Shown here: positions 30,301 through 41,341 of the stretch, in pieces
How the letters are laid out: every line of letters begins with the position of its first letter
How positions within the stretch are numbered: the first letter of the stretch is position 1
NCBI RefSeq assembly: GCF_963855985.1
Contig: NC_087105.1
Location: forward strand, 5,396,501 to 5,460,500
DNA from: Ostrinia nubilalis
Lineage: Eukaryota; Arthropoda; Insecta; Lepidoptera; Crambidae
Direction of reading: 5' to 3'
DNA length: 64,000 bases
The notes under the pieces: generated by a model
Seen by the model: the letters and a program-made list of their open reading frames with translations, nothing else
What the model was told of the DNA's origin: nothing
Database searches by the model: none
Translations under genes and position numbers: made by a program

Positions 30301-33300
30301 GCAAGTTCGAAATTCAAAATTAGCTAAAATGGTAACTTTTAGCAGTAATTAAATCTGTAACTAGGCCAGTAGAATTAAACACAAAAATGAATTAAATCGG
30401 AAATAATTCCTACTAAAGATTTTAGTGCTTTAATGGCTTCATTAGTTGCCCATAAAGACTCTCCTAGGTATTCGACTATGACGGAGTTGTGCTTAAGTGG
30501 TGGGGGCCCCCGAAAGGGGCACTTTTTCGGTTTTCCGGTTATACCGCGTAAAGGACTAAGAGCATTTAGTCCTGCATTAAATAAGAGCAAATTCATATGT
30601 TTTGAAGAAACCGTTCTCGTGCAAATGTTCGGCAAAGTAGAAAATATGTGTATAATTAATGACCCTCTCCACGTCCAATGGCTCGTTACCCGCAGGCTTC
30701 CAAGTCTTGAAAAGGAGCGCCTCAACTAGTGTAACCCTATCAAGGCTTACGAGCTGGATGCGCCTATCCTTGTTCGTCCATGCCGTTCCTTAACTGCGGT
30801 TGCTGCATCTCTTCCTGGCACTCACCTGAACGACTCTGTGTTACCTACTGTGGCTGCCTCTCTTCCTTGTATCCTCCTGCACGACTACATTGCCTAGCCG
30901 TATGCCTGGTCTAAGATTCGACGCCAAAAATCAACAACAACAAGTTCATATAAAACGCTGAAGAGTTTTTTGTTTGTTTGTTTGAACGCGCTAATCTCAA
31001 GAATTACTAGTTTGATTGAAATCATTATTTTTGTGTTGAATAGCTCATAAATTGAGGAAGGCTATAGGATATATACAATCACTCTACGACTAATAGAGGC
31101 GAAGCAGTAAAGAAAAATGTTGCAAGCACGGAAAATAGTATTTAAACTATTTTCACGCGTACGAAGTTGATTTTGTGGCGTCGAACCTTAGACCAGGCAT
31201 ATGGCTAAGCAATGCAATCGTACAGGAGGGTACAAGGAAGAGGGGCAGCCACATCAGGTAACACAGAGTCGTTCAGGAAAGTGCCAGGGAGAGGTGCAGC
31301 AACCGCAGTTAAGGAACGGCTGGGATGAACAAGGATAAGCGAATCCAACTCGTGAGCCTTGACAGGGATACGCTAGTTAAGGCGACCCTTTACAAGGCTT
31401 GGGAGCTTACGGGTGACGAGCTATTGGACGTGGAGATGGTCATTAATTATACACATATTTTCTACTTTGCCGAACATTTGCACGAGAACGGTTTGTCTAA
31501 AACATATGAATTTGGTCTTATTTAATGCAGGATTAAATGCCCTTCAACCGTCAGGAAGACCACTTTTCGATTGGGTAAGTCCTTTACGAGGTATAACCGA
31601 AAAACCGAAAAAGCGCCCCTTTCGGGGGCCCCCACCACTCAAGCACAACTCCGTCGAAGTCGAAAACCTAGGAGAGTCTTAATTAATGGGCAACCAATGA
31701 AGCCATTAAAGCCATAAAATCTTTTGTAGGAATTATTTCCGATTTAAAATCTAATTCTACTGGCCTAAACTTGCTGCAAATATCTAATGAATTCAAACAA
31801 ATTATTTTAAAAAATAGCTTCGATACATATTATACATTTTTCAAACCACTTTTTTAATTTCGGTCTATAACAAAAGTAATCAAGAAAAAATATGGTGGCG
31901 CTGGTTAGCTAGGGTACAACCCTTAATAATATTAAGCACATTATGTTAATTCCTTCTAAGTTTTTTTTTTTTTTATAATAAAGTTATTTATTCGCTCCAA
32001 AATTACAGTAAGTCTTAACCTATTTAGAGATTACAATTCAAGTGAACTATTGGGTTAGGTTACGTCGGCAGCCGTACTAGTATAAACTGTGTCACAGCTG
32101 CCTGCGCCTTCCTCCCGGAAAAGAACAAAACAATCTAATTAAATTAAATTAAAAAAGTAGGTTTAATGTTTGTTTACCACAATCAATCAAGTATGTGTGA
32201 GGTAAGTATATGTGTGTGCGTGCATGCAAAGGTTTGTTTTATGTAGGATATTGGAGAATTTTCTCCGTCTCATCGTAATTTAGATTTAATAACCAGTCAC
32301 GTATTTTGTCTTTACATTCTTTCGATGTAAGGGGGTAAATATTATTTATTTTATTAGCAAAATTATAGAGAAATGAGCCAATTACATAGAAACTGCGCCC
32401 AGCTAGAAGTGTCCGGTGGGGCACGGAAGAGCATACTTTACTCTTGTTGCGCTTATTTAGAGGTGCGTACACGAGGCTCTTATGTTTCCGCAGAATGGTA
32501 TTAACAATAAACAGTTGTCTCACAGTCAGAACTACACATTCTTGGTAAATGAGAGATGTACTATACCTAAGTGGTTTTCCTAACATGACTTTGAGAATTG
32601 AGCGCTGAGCGCGCTCTAGGGGAAGTAATGTACTGGTGTAGGAGCCACCCCACGCAACAATGCAGTATTGGAGTAAAGATTGCACAAGAGCATAGTATAC
32701 ACAAACCAATGTATCACGATCAGCAGAGTTCCTCAGTTTACGGAAAATGGGAATTAGTTTTCTGATACGAGATGTTAAATTTTGGATATGCAGTGACCAA
32801 TTAAGATGGTTATCAACAACTAATCCCAAATATCTAATGCTATCCGCAGAGATCAACTCAGGACAGCCACATGCATTATTAATTTTATCAAAACATTTAT
32901 CTACATGCGCTCTTATACAGAAATTAGAAGGAGGTAGGGTATTGATGCGCTGGGAAAAAGAAATATACTTAGTTTTTTCTAAATTCAATGTCAGTAAATT
33001 ACTATCCAACCATTGACTAATTACTCCAAAGGCGTTTTCCGCATGGATTTTAACCTGTTCCCAGTCCTTCCCGTGTATAATTAATGCTGTATCGTCTGCG
33101 TAGGTAATGATGTTGCAGTTAGTTAAGGTGAGGGTGCATAAACTGTTGATGTAGATGAGGAAGAGTGTGGGGCCCAACACACTTCCCTGTGGCACTCCGT
33201 AAGTCAACTTCAAGTCAGAACTTCGGTATTCGCCTATTTTTACACATTGGGAGCGATTTGATAGGTAATCACGAAAAATATCAAGGGCAAGACCTCGAAC

Positions 33301-36300
33301 TCCAATCAATTCCAATTTATTTAGTAACAGTGGCACAGAGACAGTGTCGAATGCTTTTGATAGGTCAAGAAATATGCCTACAACTTTATATTTGTCATCA
33401 AGATGTTTAACTATAGTTTCAGTGAGCTTGAGAGTTGCGTCTTCTGTGGATTTTCCTTTAAGAAATCCATACTGGTTGGCAGCAATAACATTTGTTTTTT
33501 TCTAAAAACTTCACCAGTCTAATGTTAAGTAGCTTTTCCAGTATTTTAGAAACTACAGTCAGTACAGAAATGGGTCTGTAGTTGCCGACACTGTCTCTGT
33601 TGCCATTTTTATGAATGGGATGAACAAGGGCCCTTTTTAGGATATCTGGAAAAACTCCATTGGACAAACACAGGTTAAACAGATAAGTCAATGGTGGAAT
33701 TAGACTTTTCTTTGCATTTTTTAGGACAAGAGTGGGAATGTTATCAACACCAGTTGCACAGTCATTTTTTAAATTCATAATAATACTCTCAACTTCAGAG
33801 AAGTCAATGTCTAATAGAGCCATTGAATCTCTAGGTGAGTGTTGTAAAGGAAAGGAATGGACTGTTGAAGGAAATACAGTACCTCGTCGTTGCAATACAG
33901 CATTCGCATACGACTCGCCTATACCGGCAAAGAAGTTATTAACCAGATTTACTGATTCATGCGGACCCTGGGCAATTTGAAGTAGTTCAGAAGGTTGTAA
34001 TCTTGTTGTTTTTAGGTTTGTTATTTTATTAATGGTGTTCCACATTCCTTTAGGATTAGTTTTATTTTTCTTTATTTCATGTTGTTCGTATTCAGTTTTA
34101 AGTTTTTTTAATAGATTGTTACAGAAGTTCCGGTATCTAGAGTAAGTTAATTGTAATATAGCGTTATTCGGATCTGTTTTAGCTTTTTTGTGTAGTTTGT
34201 CACGGTTTCTAATACACCGCACGAGTCCCGGCGTGAGCCAAGGCTTAATGGTGCGATTACGATGTGGAACACAAATCAGTTTAGAATGAGCAGTGATTAC
34301 CCGTGAAACTATTTTAACAAACATCTCGACTGCCAAATTAGCGTTGTTAGCTTGAAAGACTGCGCCAAAGTCAGTGACGTTTAGGTCCTTCGTTAAGTTA
34401 GGATAATTTATTTTAAATAAACTAGTTTTAGGCATGTCACGTTTTATTTTATGATCTAGAATAAAAACAAGTGGAGCATGATCAGTTATTTGTGAGTTTA
34501 ATATAAAAGTTCGCGAGCATTTGTCTGATCTTAACACCACGTGATCAAGGCAATTTTCTAAACGGGTTGGTAGTATATGCGCTGGTAATAATCCATAACA
34601 TGCTAAAAGATTTAAGTATTTGTCACAGTAAGGGTCATAACCACCCGGGGATATATTAATGTTTATATCACCGACTAAAACCACAGATTTTACAGACGCC
34701 AGGGATGATAAACAGAGATCTAGGCTATCGCAGAAGTTGTCAGTGTTTTTGTATGATGGTGATCGATACAAGGCCAAGATAGCAAGTTCATTATTATAGT
34801 TCAATGAGCACTATACAATAATTTAAGATAATATTTACTCTCAATTGACAAATAAATACTTTAATACTTGTTATTATTGTTTATTGTTATACACCTAGTG
34901 TTACATAATAAAGCTGAGCTATTTAAGGAAATCAAACTTCCTGTGGGTTTCAAGCAATAGGGATGTTTCCTGGGTCAAAAAGCAAGAGTTTTAATTAGTC
35001 CGTCAGTTAACTTATCAAAAAATACTCTACACGTATTTTTGACTTTTTCAAACTAATGAAAATTTAAAGAGATAAAGCGCGCCAAAGTTCAAAAGAAGAG
35101 GCCCGTGACGTCAATGCGTGCATAAAAGTCCCGCACGTTGTGACGTCGTGCGAAACTTCAACGCACCATAACTATGTAATTATTTGTTAGATTGACAAAT
35201 AAAAATATATGTGTCCAATATTTTTTGATATTAAACATGACGGACTAAAAAAATTTTTTTTAGGAAACTAGCCTATTGCTTCTCTTTAATGTATTTTCCT
35301 TCTGAAGCAGTGCGTGGTAGTTTATTTTGACTTTCAACAAATAAGGTGAATAGTGTACCTGAATTCCATTCAATATAATATTTAAACTTTAATAAAATAT
35401 TTATAATTAAAATAAAGGGCGGCGGATTTCCGCGGCGAAAAGCCACGCTACGCCACTGCCCTCATGAAACAAACAAAGCTTTAAGCTTACATTTTTCGAT
35501 AATTATGAAGTGCAGATAGATTGCAGGAAATGAATGGCCTGCATTATAATCACTCCACCTTGCATGTAATGTGTACTTAAGTGAATTAATGACGATGAAT
35601 TATACACTCACGTATGATTTTCGGACTTTATATTGACGTCATTGTTATCCCCCTAGTGCTGCCAGTTGACTTCGTGGGCACCCAGTGGGTGGAGAAGAGC
35701 GCGTGCTACCTGCCGACCTACGTGCCGCTCGTGTCCGGCATCTTCGGGCTGGTGTGGACCACCATGTTCCTCATGTGCTCCACCGGCAGCAGGACTCTTA
35801 CAGGGTACATCTATATCTATAAAAGCGAAAGTTCACTGACTGACTCACTCATCAAGAAATCTCAGAAACTACAAGTGTTAAGTCTCAAATTTTGCATGGA
35901 GGTTCCTTTTAGAACGTAGGTACTAACACTAAGACAGGATTTTGCAAAATTCAACCCCTAAGGGGGTAAAACGGGATCCACGCGTAGGTACGAATTCGCT
36001 AGCAGCATTTACTTACTCATCAGTAGTATTTTCACGCCAGTTCAAAGCTTTTCAAACGTAGGTACTAACGTTTGAAACGCTTTGAACTGGCGTGAGATTT
36101 CTAGATTGGACGATCCTTCCTTTTTACATTGCCTACTTTTTACTACTATTGAAAAACTATGTCAGCCTGGTGTCAGAGTCAGCAGCCTATTGTAAAACGC
36201 AGCACCATCATTTTCAGATAATTTTAGGTGAGGGATTCTTAATTAAAGAATTATCATAAAATAATTACTTTATCTTAAGCTGAAGCTGCCCGCCTCTATG

Positions 36301-39300
36301 ATAATAATAAATGTGACTAAATATCCACAATGCGCGATGCAACAAAATGACCAAGCATTATTTCTTGTATAATGAACCTCAAAACGTGTATCAATAAATT
36401 ATCCCGCAGAACAGATCGACTGTCGCATTTAATAACTGCATAAACGGATATATTTAATGACGTGATGATGGAATTCAAGAACTTATAAGGATGTTAAATG
36501 GTAATAAATTACAAAGGTCAAAATAAAGGTTTTAAACCAAGTGAACTTTTCACTTTTTGCAACTCTTCCTTGATATAACGTGAAATGAGTTGTCTCAAAG
36601 GAAATGAAAGGCGAAATACCGCTAAATGTTACAATATGTACATTTGTATTCTTGGTCGTAAAGATTGCAGATTGTTGTGGTTATTCCCTCAAAATAAACA
36701 GTCCATAAATTTTATTGTGTTGTTCGTCCCCGTACCACACTTGTCAATGCACAATGAAAAAGATAAAGAGCTTACGATAAGCATAAAGATATTTAGGTAC
36801 ATACTTGTAATATTTGGCCAGTCAAATCTAAAACCATGTCTTAAGATAAGCGAAAAAGTCTGAAAAGGTCTCGGGGGCGTTTTAGATAAAATAACTACAC
36901 TAGGTGCCAATTCCATTTTTTTAAGTAAATAGCCTAGCCGGGATACGAACCCCGGAATAAGTAACTTAGTTTTCAGTTTCTGTAAAGTTTCCAGAGTTTT
37001 CTGTGAAGCAATAACTCACAGTGAACAGAAAACTCAGGGAAAGGATTATATGAACTGATCACCAAAAAACAGATTTGTATGTATCTCAAACATCTCCATG
37101 TCAAGCGTAAAAAGGTAAAACGCCATAAGGATGAGGCTGCGGCTGTAGCGTGGCCGTAACGCACCCGAACAATTCGTTTGACTCGCGGTGTGCCCCACTA
37201 AGCGCGACCAGAGGAACCCGACTGGTTTTTAGTGGGTAGGCCCTGCTATTCTAGCAGGGAGTGCCCCACATAACCCAATGGGCCCCCCGAGCCATTGTAT
37301 GCAACTCAATGTATTTTCCAGTCGAAAAAAAAAGGCAGTTTTCCATCACATTTATAATATCAGTATGGATTATTTTTCTTGCCCAGGCTTCAGCGTCCGT
37401 GGAGGGTTCTCCCGCCGGTGTTCATCTTCTCCCTGGCGATGGGCGGGCTGTGCACCTACTCCTCCTCTGTCACCCACTACGGCTTAAACGAGCTCTGCAT
37501 CAAGCTTGGCGAGATCACGGGCAGTTCCACGTACGTTTTACCTAGGTCATTTTACTATTAGCTTTTTACTTTTGGCAGGTAGGTATTCGTGCACGTAGTC
37601 AACCTGAAATTAACCTATTTCATGCTATGGTTTAAGCTGTTTCGGTGTTTTGTACAGTCGCCTAGTCGACAGCACACTAAATGACACCTCAAATTATCAT
37701 AAACTTTACCCCAAAGACCTGTAATACTCGAATGAGGAAATTCATTTTGTTATTTTTAAGCGGTAAAATTATTCATTTATCGCCAAGATCGCCTCAGTGT
37801 AGGTAACAGTTGACCTAGCAACTAAATAAAATACTTACTATTCTGCTGCTCTTCTAGGATAGTTCCTAATATGACAATGTTAATTCTTAATTTAACCCTA
37901 AATTGTCAACAACAACATCCATAATCCATCAATTTCTCACTGATCACTACACGTGACCAAACCGATTAAAAGATTAACGATCGTGGAAAAAGCCGTTTGC
38001 ATCTCATTTCGGCCCCTCCAGCTAATAACAGTTGATAGTGACCTTGTGTTGATAAGCAAGTCGGCCGGACGTGAATGTCGCTGCGTACGCGCCGGCCATC
38101 AACTTGGGTTGCGCAAAAGCAGCGTGAAGTTCATTACTTGACGACGAGAATCTCTCTTGATCCATCGAGCACACTCGAAACGCGTGGATACTAGTGGAAT
38201 AAGTTAATTGACATAAATCTCAACAGGTGTTTTTGATAATAAAATTCAGACCGGTTTATTATGGTATGGTAGGCTCTGAGCGTCGGAACATCAAAGAGCG
38301 GTAATAAACATACTATACACTGATTTATCACTGATATGATAACCTTTCAATTATTGTGCTTTCCAATTTACTTGAAGCTAAACGACTTTTATCAACCTTT
38401 GAGATCAAGTCATCTCTCACGTTAAGACTCCCCGCAGACTAGAGACTTTTAGTCAGACGAAAGTTGGGCCCAATTTGAATTTGTATGAAGAATCGGCCGA
38501 TGTAATGTGTGCACCTGCAACTTACATGTCCATACTGATTAACAGCCCGACCCAACTATCGGCCGACAAAAAGTTGGTGGTCTGCACCTAGGCTAAGAAT
38601 TTCACTATTAATTGGCAGCTGCACTTACACTGTGAATGTGGCAACGTTGGCTTACGAGCGTCGCATCCGCGGCGTGTATCAAGCCATCAGGCTCACGATC
38701 CTCACGGCCTGGCTCCACACCATCTGCTGGCTCCTGTCAGCCCTGCTCACCCTGGCGCGGGTGGCCCTGGCTGTGGACTTCCAGCTGGTGCGCATTAACG
38801 TCGACCTGGTCGGGGATATCGACAAAATGCTGGTAAGTCCACTAAGTATCATCATCAGCCTATGTCGTTTCACCACGTGCTGTGTAAGTACGTGTTTCAC
38901 CTCTCCCAACGTAGGTAAGTCTTAGCAGCTATTTGCCACATTCGCGGTCATCATCAAGAAATTAAACAGTCAAAACTATCTACTTGATAAGTGATATCAA
39001 GGTATTCCCCATGAAACCTAAAATTATGGTTTTCATAACATTTCACAGGAACATCATGAAACACAGATACGTACAGTATCGCCTGAAGTCTGGATCAACG
39101 ATGAAAGAGATTCTGAAACTTCCATGGCTATGCATCCCACCGGCAGAGTTCAATTTAAACACAAGATCAGCACTCAAACTGAGCCTACGCTAGAAGAAGA
39201 CGTCGAAATACTCTTTGAAAATAAAACTGATGTTCTTTACATATCAAAATTTTCAGAAGTACATTCAGAGCACTCTTTAGTTCCCGAAGAAAGTCAGAAA

Positions 39301-39981
39301 ATCGATCAAAAAGCGGCCTACGAAAAAGTACCAGAAGACAAGCATTTCATTGTGAAAATGGTTTACGATCTAGTACAAAACATAATCCTGGCAGACACGA
39401 ATACTTCTTCAACTTTAACAAGCACCTCTGGAACCTCTTTAGAAAGAGAAAGTGAGGTACTGGCTATTGTTCGACAAAAGGGACAGGAAAAAATATCTCT
39501 TAGAAGCTCATCTGCTCAAGTATCTGGTGCTGAAACACCATTCAACTTAGCAGATCCTATAGAAGCTGAAAAAACTGCGCAAGAGATACGGCGCTTCTTG
39601 CAAGAGAAACTTGATGAACAACTTCGTGAGCTCCCGATTCCCCCGTCTTCATCAAGACCGACGTCGGCTCACAAAAAGCTTAGCCCATTATATGAATCTA
39701 CACTAAACATAACTGAGGAGATGAAAGATATTATTGAAGCTAAAAAACAAAGCATTGGCGTTGGACGCAGTGCATCGAGTGAATCCGACGATGATGCATC
39801 CAAAGTCGCAAAAAAGTCTAATTTGAAAAATGTTTCCGTTCAAACTGATAAGTCGAAAAAGAGAACTGCTTCTCAAAAAGTACAGATCACGGAGCCTCAA
39901 AACGTCGACGAATCGACGGAGACGGTTCAGGACTCAGAGAAAGAGACACAGACCTCAAAAAAGAAAGAGAAACAAGACTGA
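24363..39981 (+). CDS. TMEM179-like four-pass membrane protein with long tail
   Basis: Five exons join in phase: 24363-24522 (it may start at about 24332 if spliced to a missing 5' exon), 35657-35804, 37387-37530, 38619-38832 and 39049-39981. They give 532 residues from the first ATG. Four hydrophobic segments occur: MAFVFGSFCTFCFHMLMYLF, YVPLVSGIFGLVWTTMFLMC, LPPVFIFSLAMGGLCTYSSS and AIRLTILTAWLHTICWLLSA. The order TM1, KCVLF, WVEKSACY, TM2, RPWRVLPP-TM3, HYGLNELCIKLGE, STC, TM4 follows the TMEM179 family, whose function is poorly known. The last 310 residues form a Ser/Glu/Lys-rich cytosolic tail, much longer than in vertebrate TMEM179, with TQT-type motifs near residues 264, 486 and 520. 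HLLLFF just upstream of the first ATG is in frame and would extend TM1, so a short N-terminal exon is probably missing. Intron 1 is 11 kb and largely transposons. Confidence 0.7.
25081..25470 (+). mobile_element. SINE-like repeat (GGTGGCCATAGGAACTCCTA family)
   Basis: Shares long words with the reverse-oriented copy at 49205-49437: TTGCAACTGAATTTAA, TAAGTACGATGACAATGCAA, ATGGTACCATTGAGCTGG and GTCCAGGGTC. Part of the 3' half is repeated in tandem here (GGTGGCCATAGGAA occurs twice). Non-coding. Confidence 0.65.
25560..26510. mobile_element. nested element with inverted arrays of GCATAAT/GCAGAAT words
   Basis: The left part carries words such as ATGGCATAATCTTCTTTACG and GCAGAATTTCGTTAGGCATA. 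The right part carries the same words inverted (GAAGATTATGCC, GTAACGAGATTCTGCC). The middle is GC-rich, with CGGCGGCCGCTGCCGCGG and three CCTAA units (CTAACCTAACCTAACC at about 26056). No gene was found. Confidence 0.55.
27493..27612 (+). pseudogene. hAT transposase C-terminal remnant
   Basis: The frame ends with RLTNLAILAIENEIQFDID followed by KKARRVHF and a stop. This is the usual last helix and tail of the hAT C-terminal dimerisation region in ZMYM/TTF-type transposases. Everything upstream is deleted, so the left transposon tip is only 116 bp before the remnant. It supports the hAT assignment of the surrounding element. Confidence 0.7.
27783..27900 (+). repeat. two partial CCCGCGACTTCGTCCGCG repeat starts
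   Basis: GCCCGCGACTTCGTCCGCGT and GCCCGCGATTTCGTCCGTG occur about 85 bp apart in direct order. They are left ends of the common moth dispersed element. Confidence 0.6.
28813..29772. mobile_element. 0.96-kb element with periodic internal TCATAGCAATACG motif
   Basis: The tips GTACGAGAGCCCACGACCAA and TTGGTCGTGGGCTCTCGTAC are inverted, with TA on both sides. The word TCATAGCAATACG or its complement occurs eight times at about 28837, 28983, 29119, 29155, 29310, 29449, 29589 and 29730. The first three read forward and the rest are inverted. No transposase was found. Confidence 0.8.
30222..30297 (+). repeat. dispersed-element 3' end with (AAAC)n
   Basis: GCGCGTTCAACC, about eight AAAC units, then CTCTTCAGCTTTATAATATT and AGTATAGAT. 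This is a very common end of moth non-autonomous elements. Its inverse (TGAAGAGTTTTTTGTTTGTT) occurs at about 30958 inside the loop of the next feature. Confidence 0.75.
30363..31765. mobile_element. 1.4-kb imperfect inverted repeat
   Basis: Arms of about 580 bp (30363-30940 and 31180-31765) match in reverse complement with many substitutions and some indels. Examples are GTGGTGGGGGCCCCCGAAAG at about 30499 and CTTTCGGGGGCCCCCACCAC at about 31618. The arms keep partly readable frames (PLRGITGKPKKCPFRGPPPL) of unknown origin. A different repeat occupies the central 240 bp. Confidence 0.75.
32239..33336 (-). pseudogene. reverse transcriptase core of the non-LTR element
   Basis: A 365-codon frame. 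It begins within the fingers/palm (VPLLLNKLELIGVRGLALDI), has the block GVPQGSVLGPTLF and the catalytic box ITYADDTALI, then the thumb and C-terminal segment (DSIRYLGLVVDNHLNWSLHI; LLQYCIVAWGG). The active-site Asp pair is intact, but the frame is separated from the rest of the polyprotein by a frameshift. Confidence 0.85.
33458..34804 (-). pseudogene. endonuclease end plus RT start of the non-LTR element
   Basis: A 448-codon frame starting inside the AP-endonuclease domain (LAILALYRSPSY, VGDININ, DHVVLRSD, TDHAPLVF) and running through the linker into RT motifs (FSEVESIIMNLKNDCATGVD; VHPIHKNGNRDSVGNYRPIS). It ends at the frameshift after KNKCYCCQPVW. Confidence 0.85.
35806..36010 (+). repeat. 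dispersed-element fragment just after a TMEM179-like exon
   Basis: ACATCTATATCTATAAAAGC, TCACTGACTGACTCACTCAT, TTTTGCATGGAGGTTCC and CCACGCGTAGGTACGAATTC are words of a common moth non-autonomous transposon. It begins immediately downstream of the donor at 35804. Confidence 0.55.
36032..36094. ncRNA. 63-nt near-perfect hairpin, candidate small-RNA precursor or MITE core
   Basis: TCACGCCAGTTCAAAGC ... TTCAAACG pairs with CGTTTGAA ... GCTTTGAACTGGCGTGA. The 27-bp stem has one mismatch, and the loop is about 9 nt (TAGGTACTA). It lies in an intron of the TMEM179-like gene. Whether it is transcribed or processed cannot be told. Confidence 0.4.
38422..38596. mobile_element. MITE, TTGGCGCAGA family, copy 2
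   Basis: Shares GGGCCCAA, GAAGAATCGGCCGATGTAAT and CCAACTATCGGCCGACAAAA with the copy at 14234-14410, and ends in TGGTCTGCACCTA. It sits 22 bp before the acceptor of the exon starting at 38619, so it may supply part of that intron's branch region. Confidence 0.7.
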
Positions 39982-40139
39982 TGCTATTAATAGATATTTT
40001 TATTTTATTTTTATCACTAATCTAGAGATTCATTGTCCAATTAGATGATGAGATGTTTATGAAATTCAATTCAATTATTAAGTTGGAGTCCTGCAGCCAT
40101 ATATGATATAGGCATAGCGTGTAGTATACTAGCTAATTA

Positions 40140-41338
40140 GGGGGCGTCCATAAATTACGTGAGACAATTTTGGCCATTTTTCAACCCCAACCCCCCCCCC
40201 CCCCTTGGTGAGATTTGGTGAGATTTTGCCTGACCCCCTCCCCCACCCCCCTAATCTCACGTGATATTTAATAAAATGCCTATTTTGCAATGTCTGTCTA
40301 TGCTCCGAGTCTATTAGATTTATATGAAAAAAAATCAGTAACCCAGTGTCGTGCCACGCGCAGTGCAGGGTTCCGTAGCTTCCCGTCGTTTAGTAAGACA
40401 AGCAATTGCTTCAACCTAGGACCAGTTTTTTGATTCATAGATAAAATAACTAATTGTTAAATTTTGCTACTAATGGTTAAATATTAATAAAATGTAAACT
40501 AATAGTTAAAAAATGTACTGAAAGTCAAGTTAAACATTAATATAAAAAAAATTTTTCTGTTATTTAACCACTTGTCATTTAACATCTGTCAAATTTGACT
40601 ATTGGTTACTTTAACTACGAATACATAATACTTATTTTCATACGTATGTAATGACATTTTTTAGGGTTCCGTAGTCCTGACAAGGAACCCTTATAGTTTC
40701 GATATGTCTGTCTGTCCGTCCGAGGTTTCGCTTGGAAACTATTGGCAAAAAAAATGTAGGTTAGCTCCCCTGCATGTAAAGTGGGGATGATTTTTTTCAA
40801 GGAAAACTATAACGGTTAAGATACATTACTTAGTTTAAGAGTAATAGTCATTTGACTCATGTATTATACAATTTAGAAGAAAATATGAAAAGTGACTTTA
40901 GATGAAGTAATTGCTTGCTTCTGAAATATATTGTGGTAACGACAGACAACTACGGAACCCTACACTGCGCGTGGCATGACACGCACTTGGCCAATTTTTT
41001 ACGCAACAGAGCGATGCCGATGACGTTTTTTTTTAATTTCGAATTTTCTTAATTTCGACATTTATTCTGCATCTTTAGTGTTCACAAATGCAGATGGAGG
41101 CATTTTTAGTTTAATTTGATTAGAGAGTTTAGAATAAATTGTCATTATCATCATAAAAAAAAATCTTTTTTTTTTACTTCAATAAACCAGTTTTCTGGCA
41201 ATTTTACTCTATTTCTTGCGGGATAAATTACGTCATATTTTCCGAGACCCCCCCTCTCCCCCACGTGAGATTTAGTGAGGTTTTCGTTGACCCCCTCCCC
41301 CCCCCCCTAAAAGTCTCACGTAATTTATGGACGCCCCC
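40140..41338. mobile_element. 1.2-kb element with GGGGGCGTCCATAAATTACG inverted tips
   Basis: The left tip GGGGGCGTCCATAAATTACG and the right tip CGTAATTTATGGACGCCCCC are inverted, with TTA on both sides. Just inside are C-rich tracts in opposite orientation. A second inverted pair (GTGCCACGCGCAGTG at 40350; CACTGCGCGTGGCATGACAC at about 40963) encloses AGGGTTCCGTAG, so an older or nested palindromic element lies within. No gene. Confidence 0.85.
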
Positions 41339-41341
41339 TTA

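Larger units (their letters stand above)
31960..34810 (-). mobile_element. non-LTR retrotransposon (CR1/L2/Jockey group), 5'-truncated, frameshifted
   Basis: A 3' poly(T) stretch on the plus strand (about 31964-31974) and two long minus-strand frames define the copy. 33458-34804 holds the end of the endonuclease (VVLVGDININISPGG, LDHVVL, ITDHAPLVF) and the start of the reverse transcriptase (NYRPISVLTVVSKILEK). 32239-33336 holds the catalytic core (YGVPQGSVLGPTLFLIYIN, then YADD) and the thumb. The frames break near 33480-33340 and the start of the endonuclease is missing, so the copy is inactive. The clade is inferred from motif style only. Confidence 0.85.
27377..35458. mobile_element. 8.1-kb hAT-type composite insertion with perfect 8-bp target duplication
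   Basis: The tips CAGTGGCGTAGC and GCTACGCCACTG are inverted and flanked by CCCTCATG at 27369-27376 and 35459-35466. The rest of the subterminal sequence is G-rich (GGCCCCGGGCGGC, GGGCGGCGGA). The element carries a transposase C-terminus close to its left tip, a 0.96-kb inverted-repeat element, a 1.4-kb inverted repeat and a non-LTR retrotransposon, all apparently later insertions. It lies wholly in intron 1 of the TMEM179-like gene. Confidence 0.85.

Noticed and set aside
32239..34804. Intact, active LINE
   Set aside because: The frame is broken between the endonuclease/RT start and the RT core, and the 5' end is missing.
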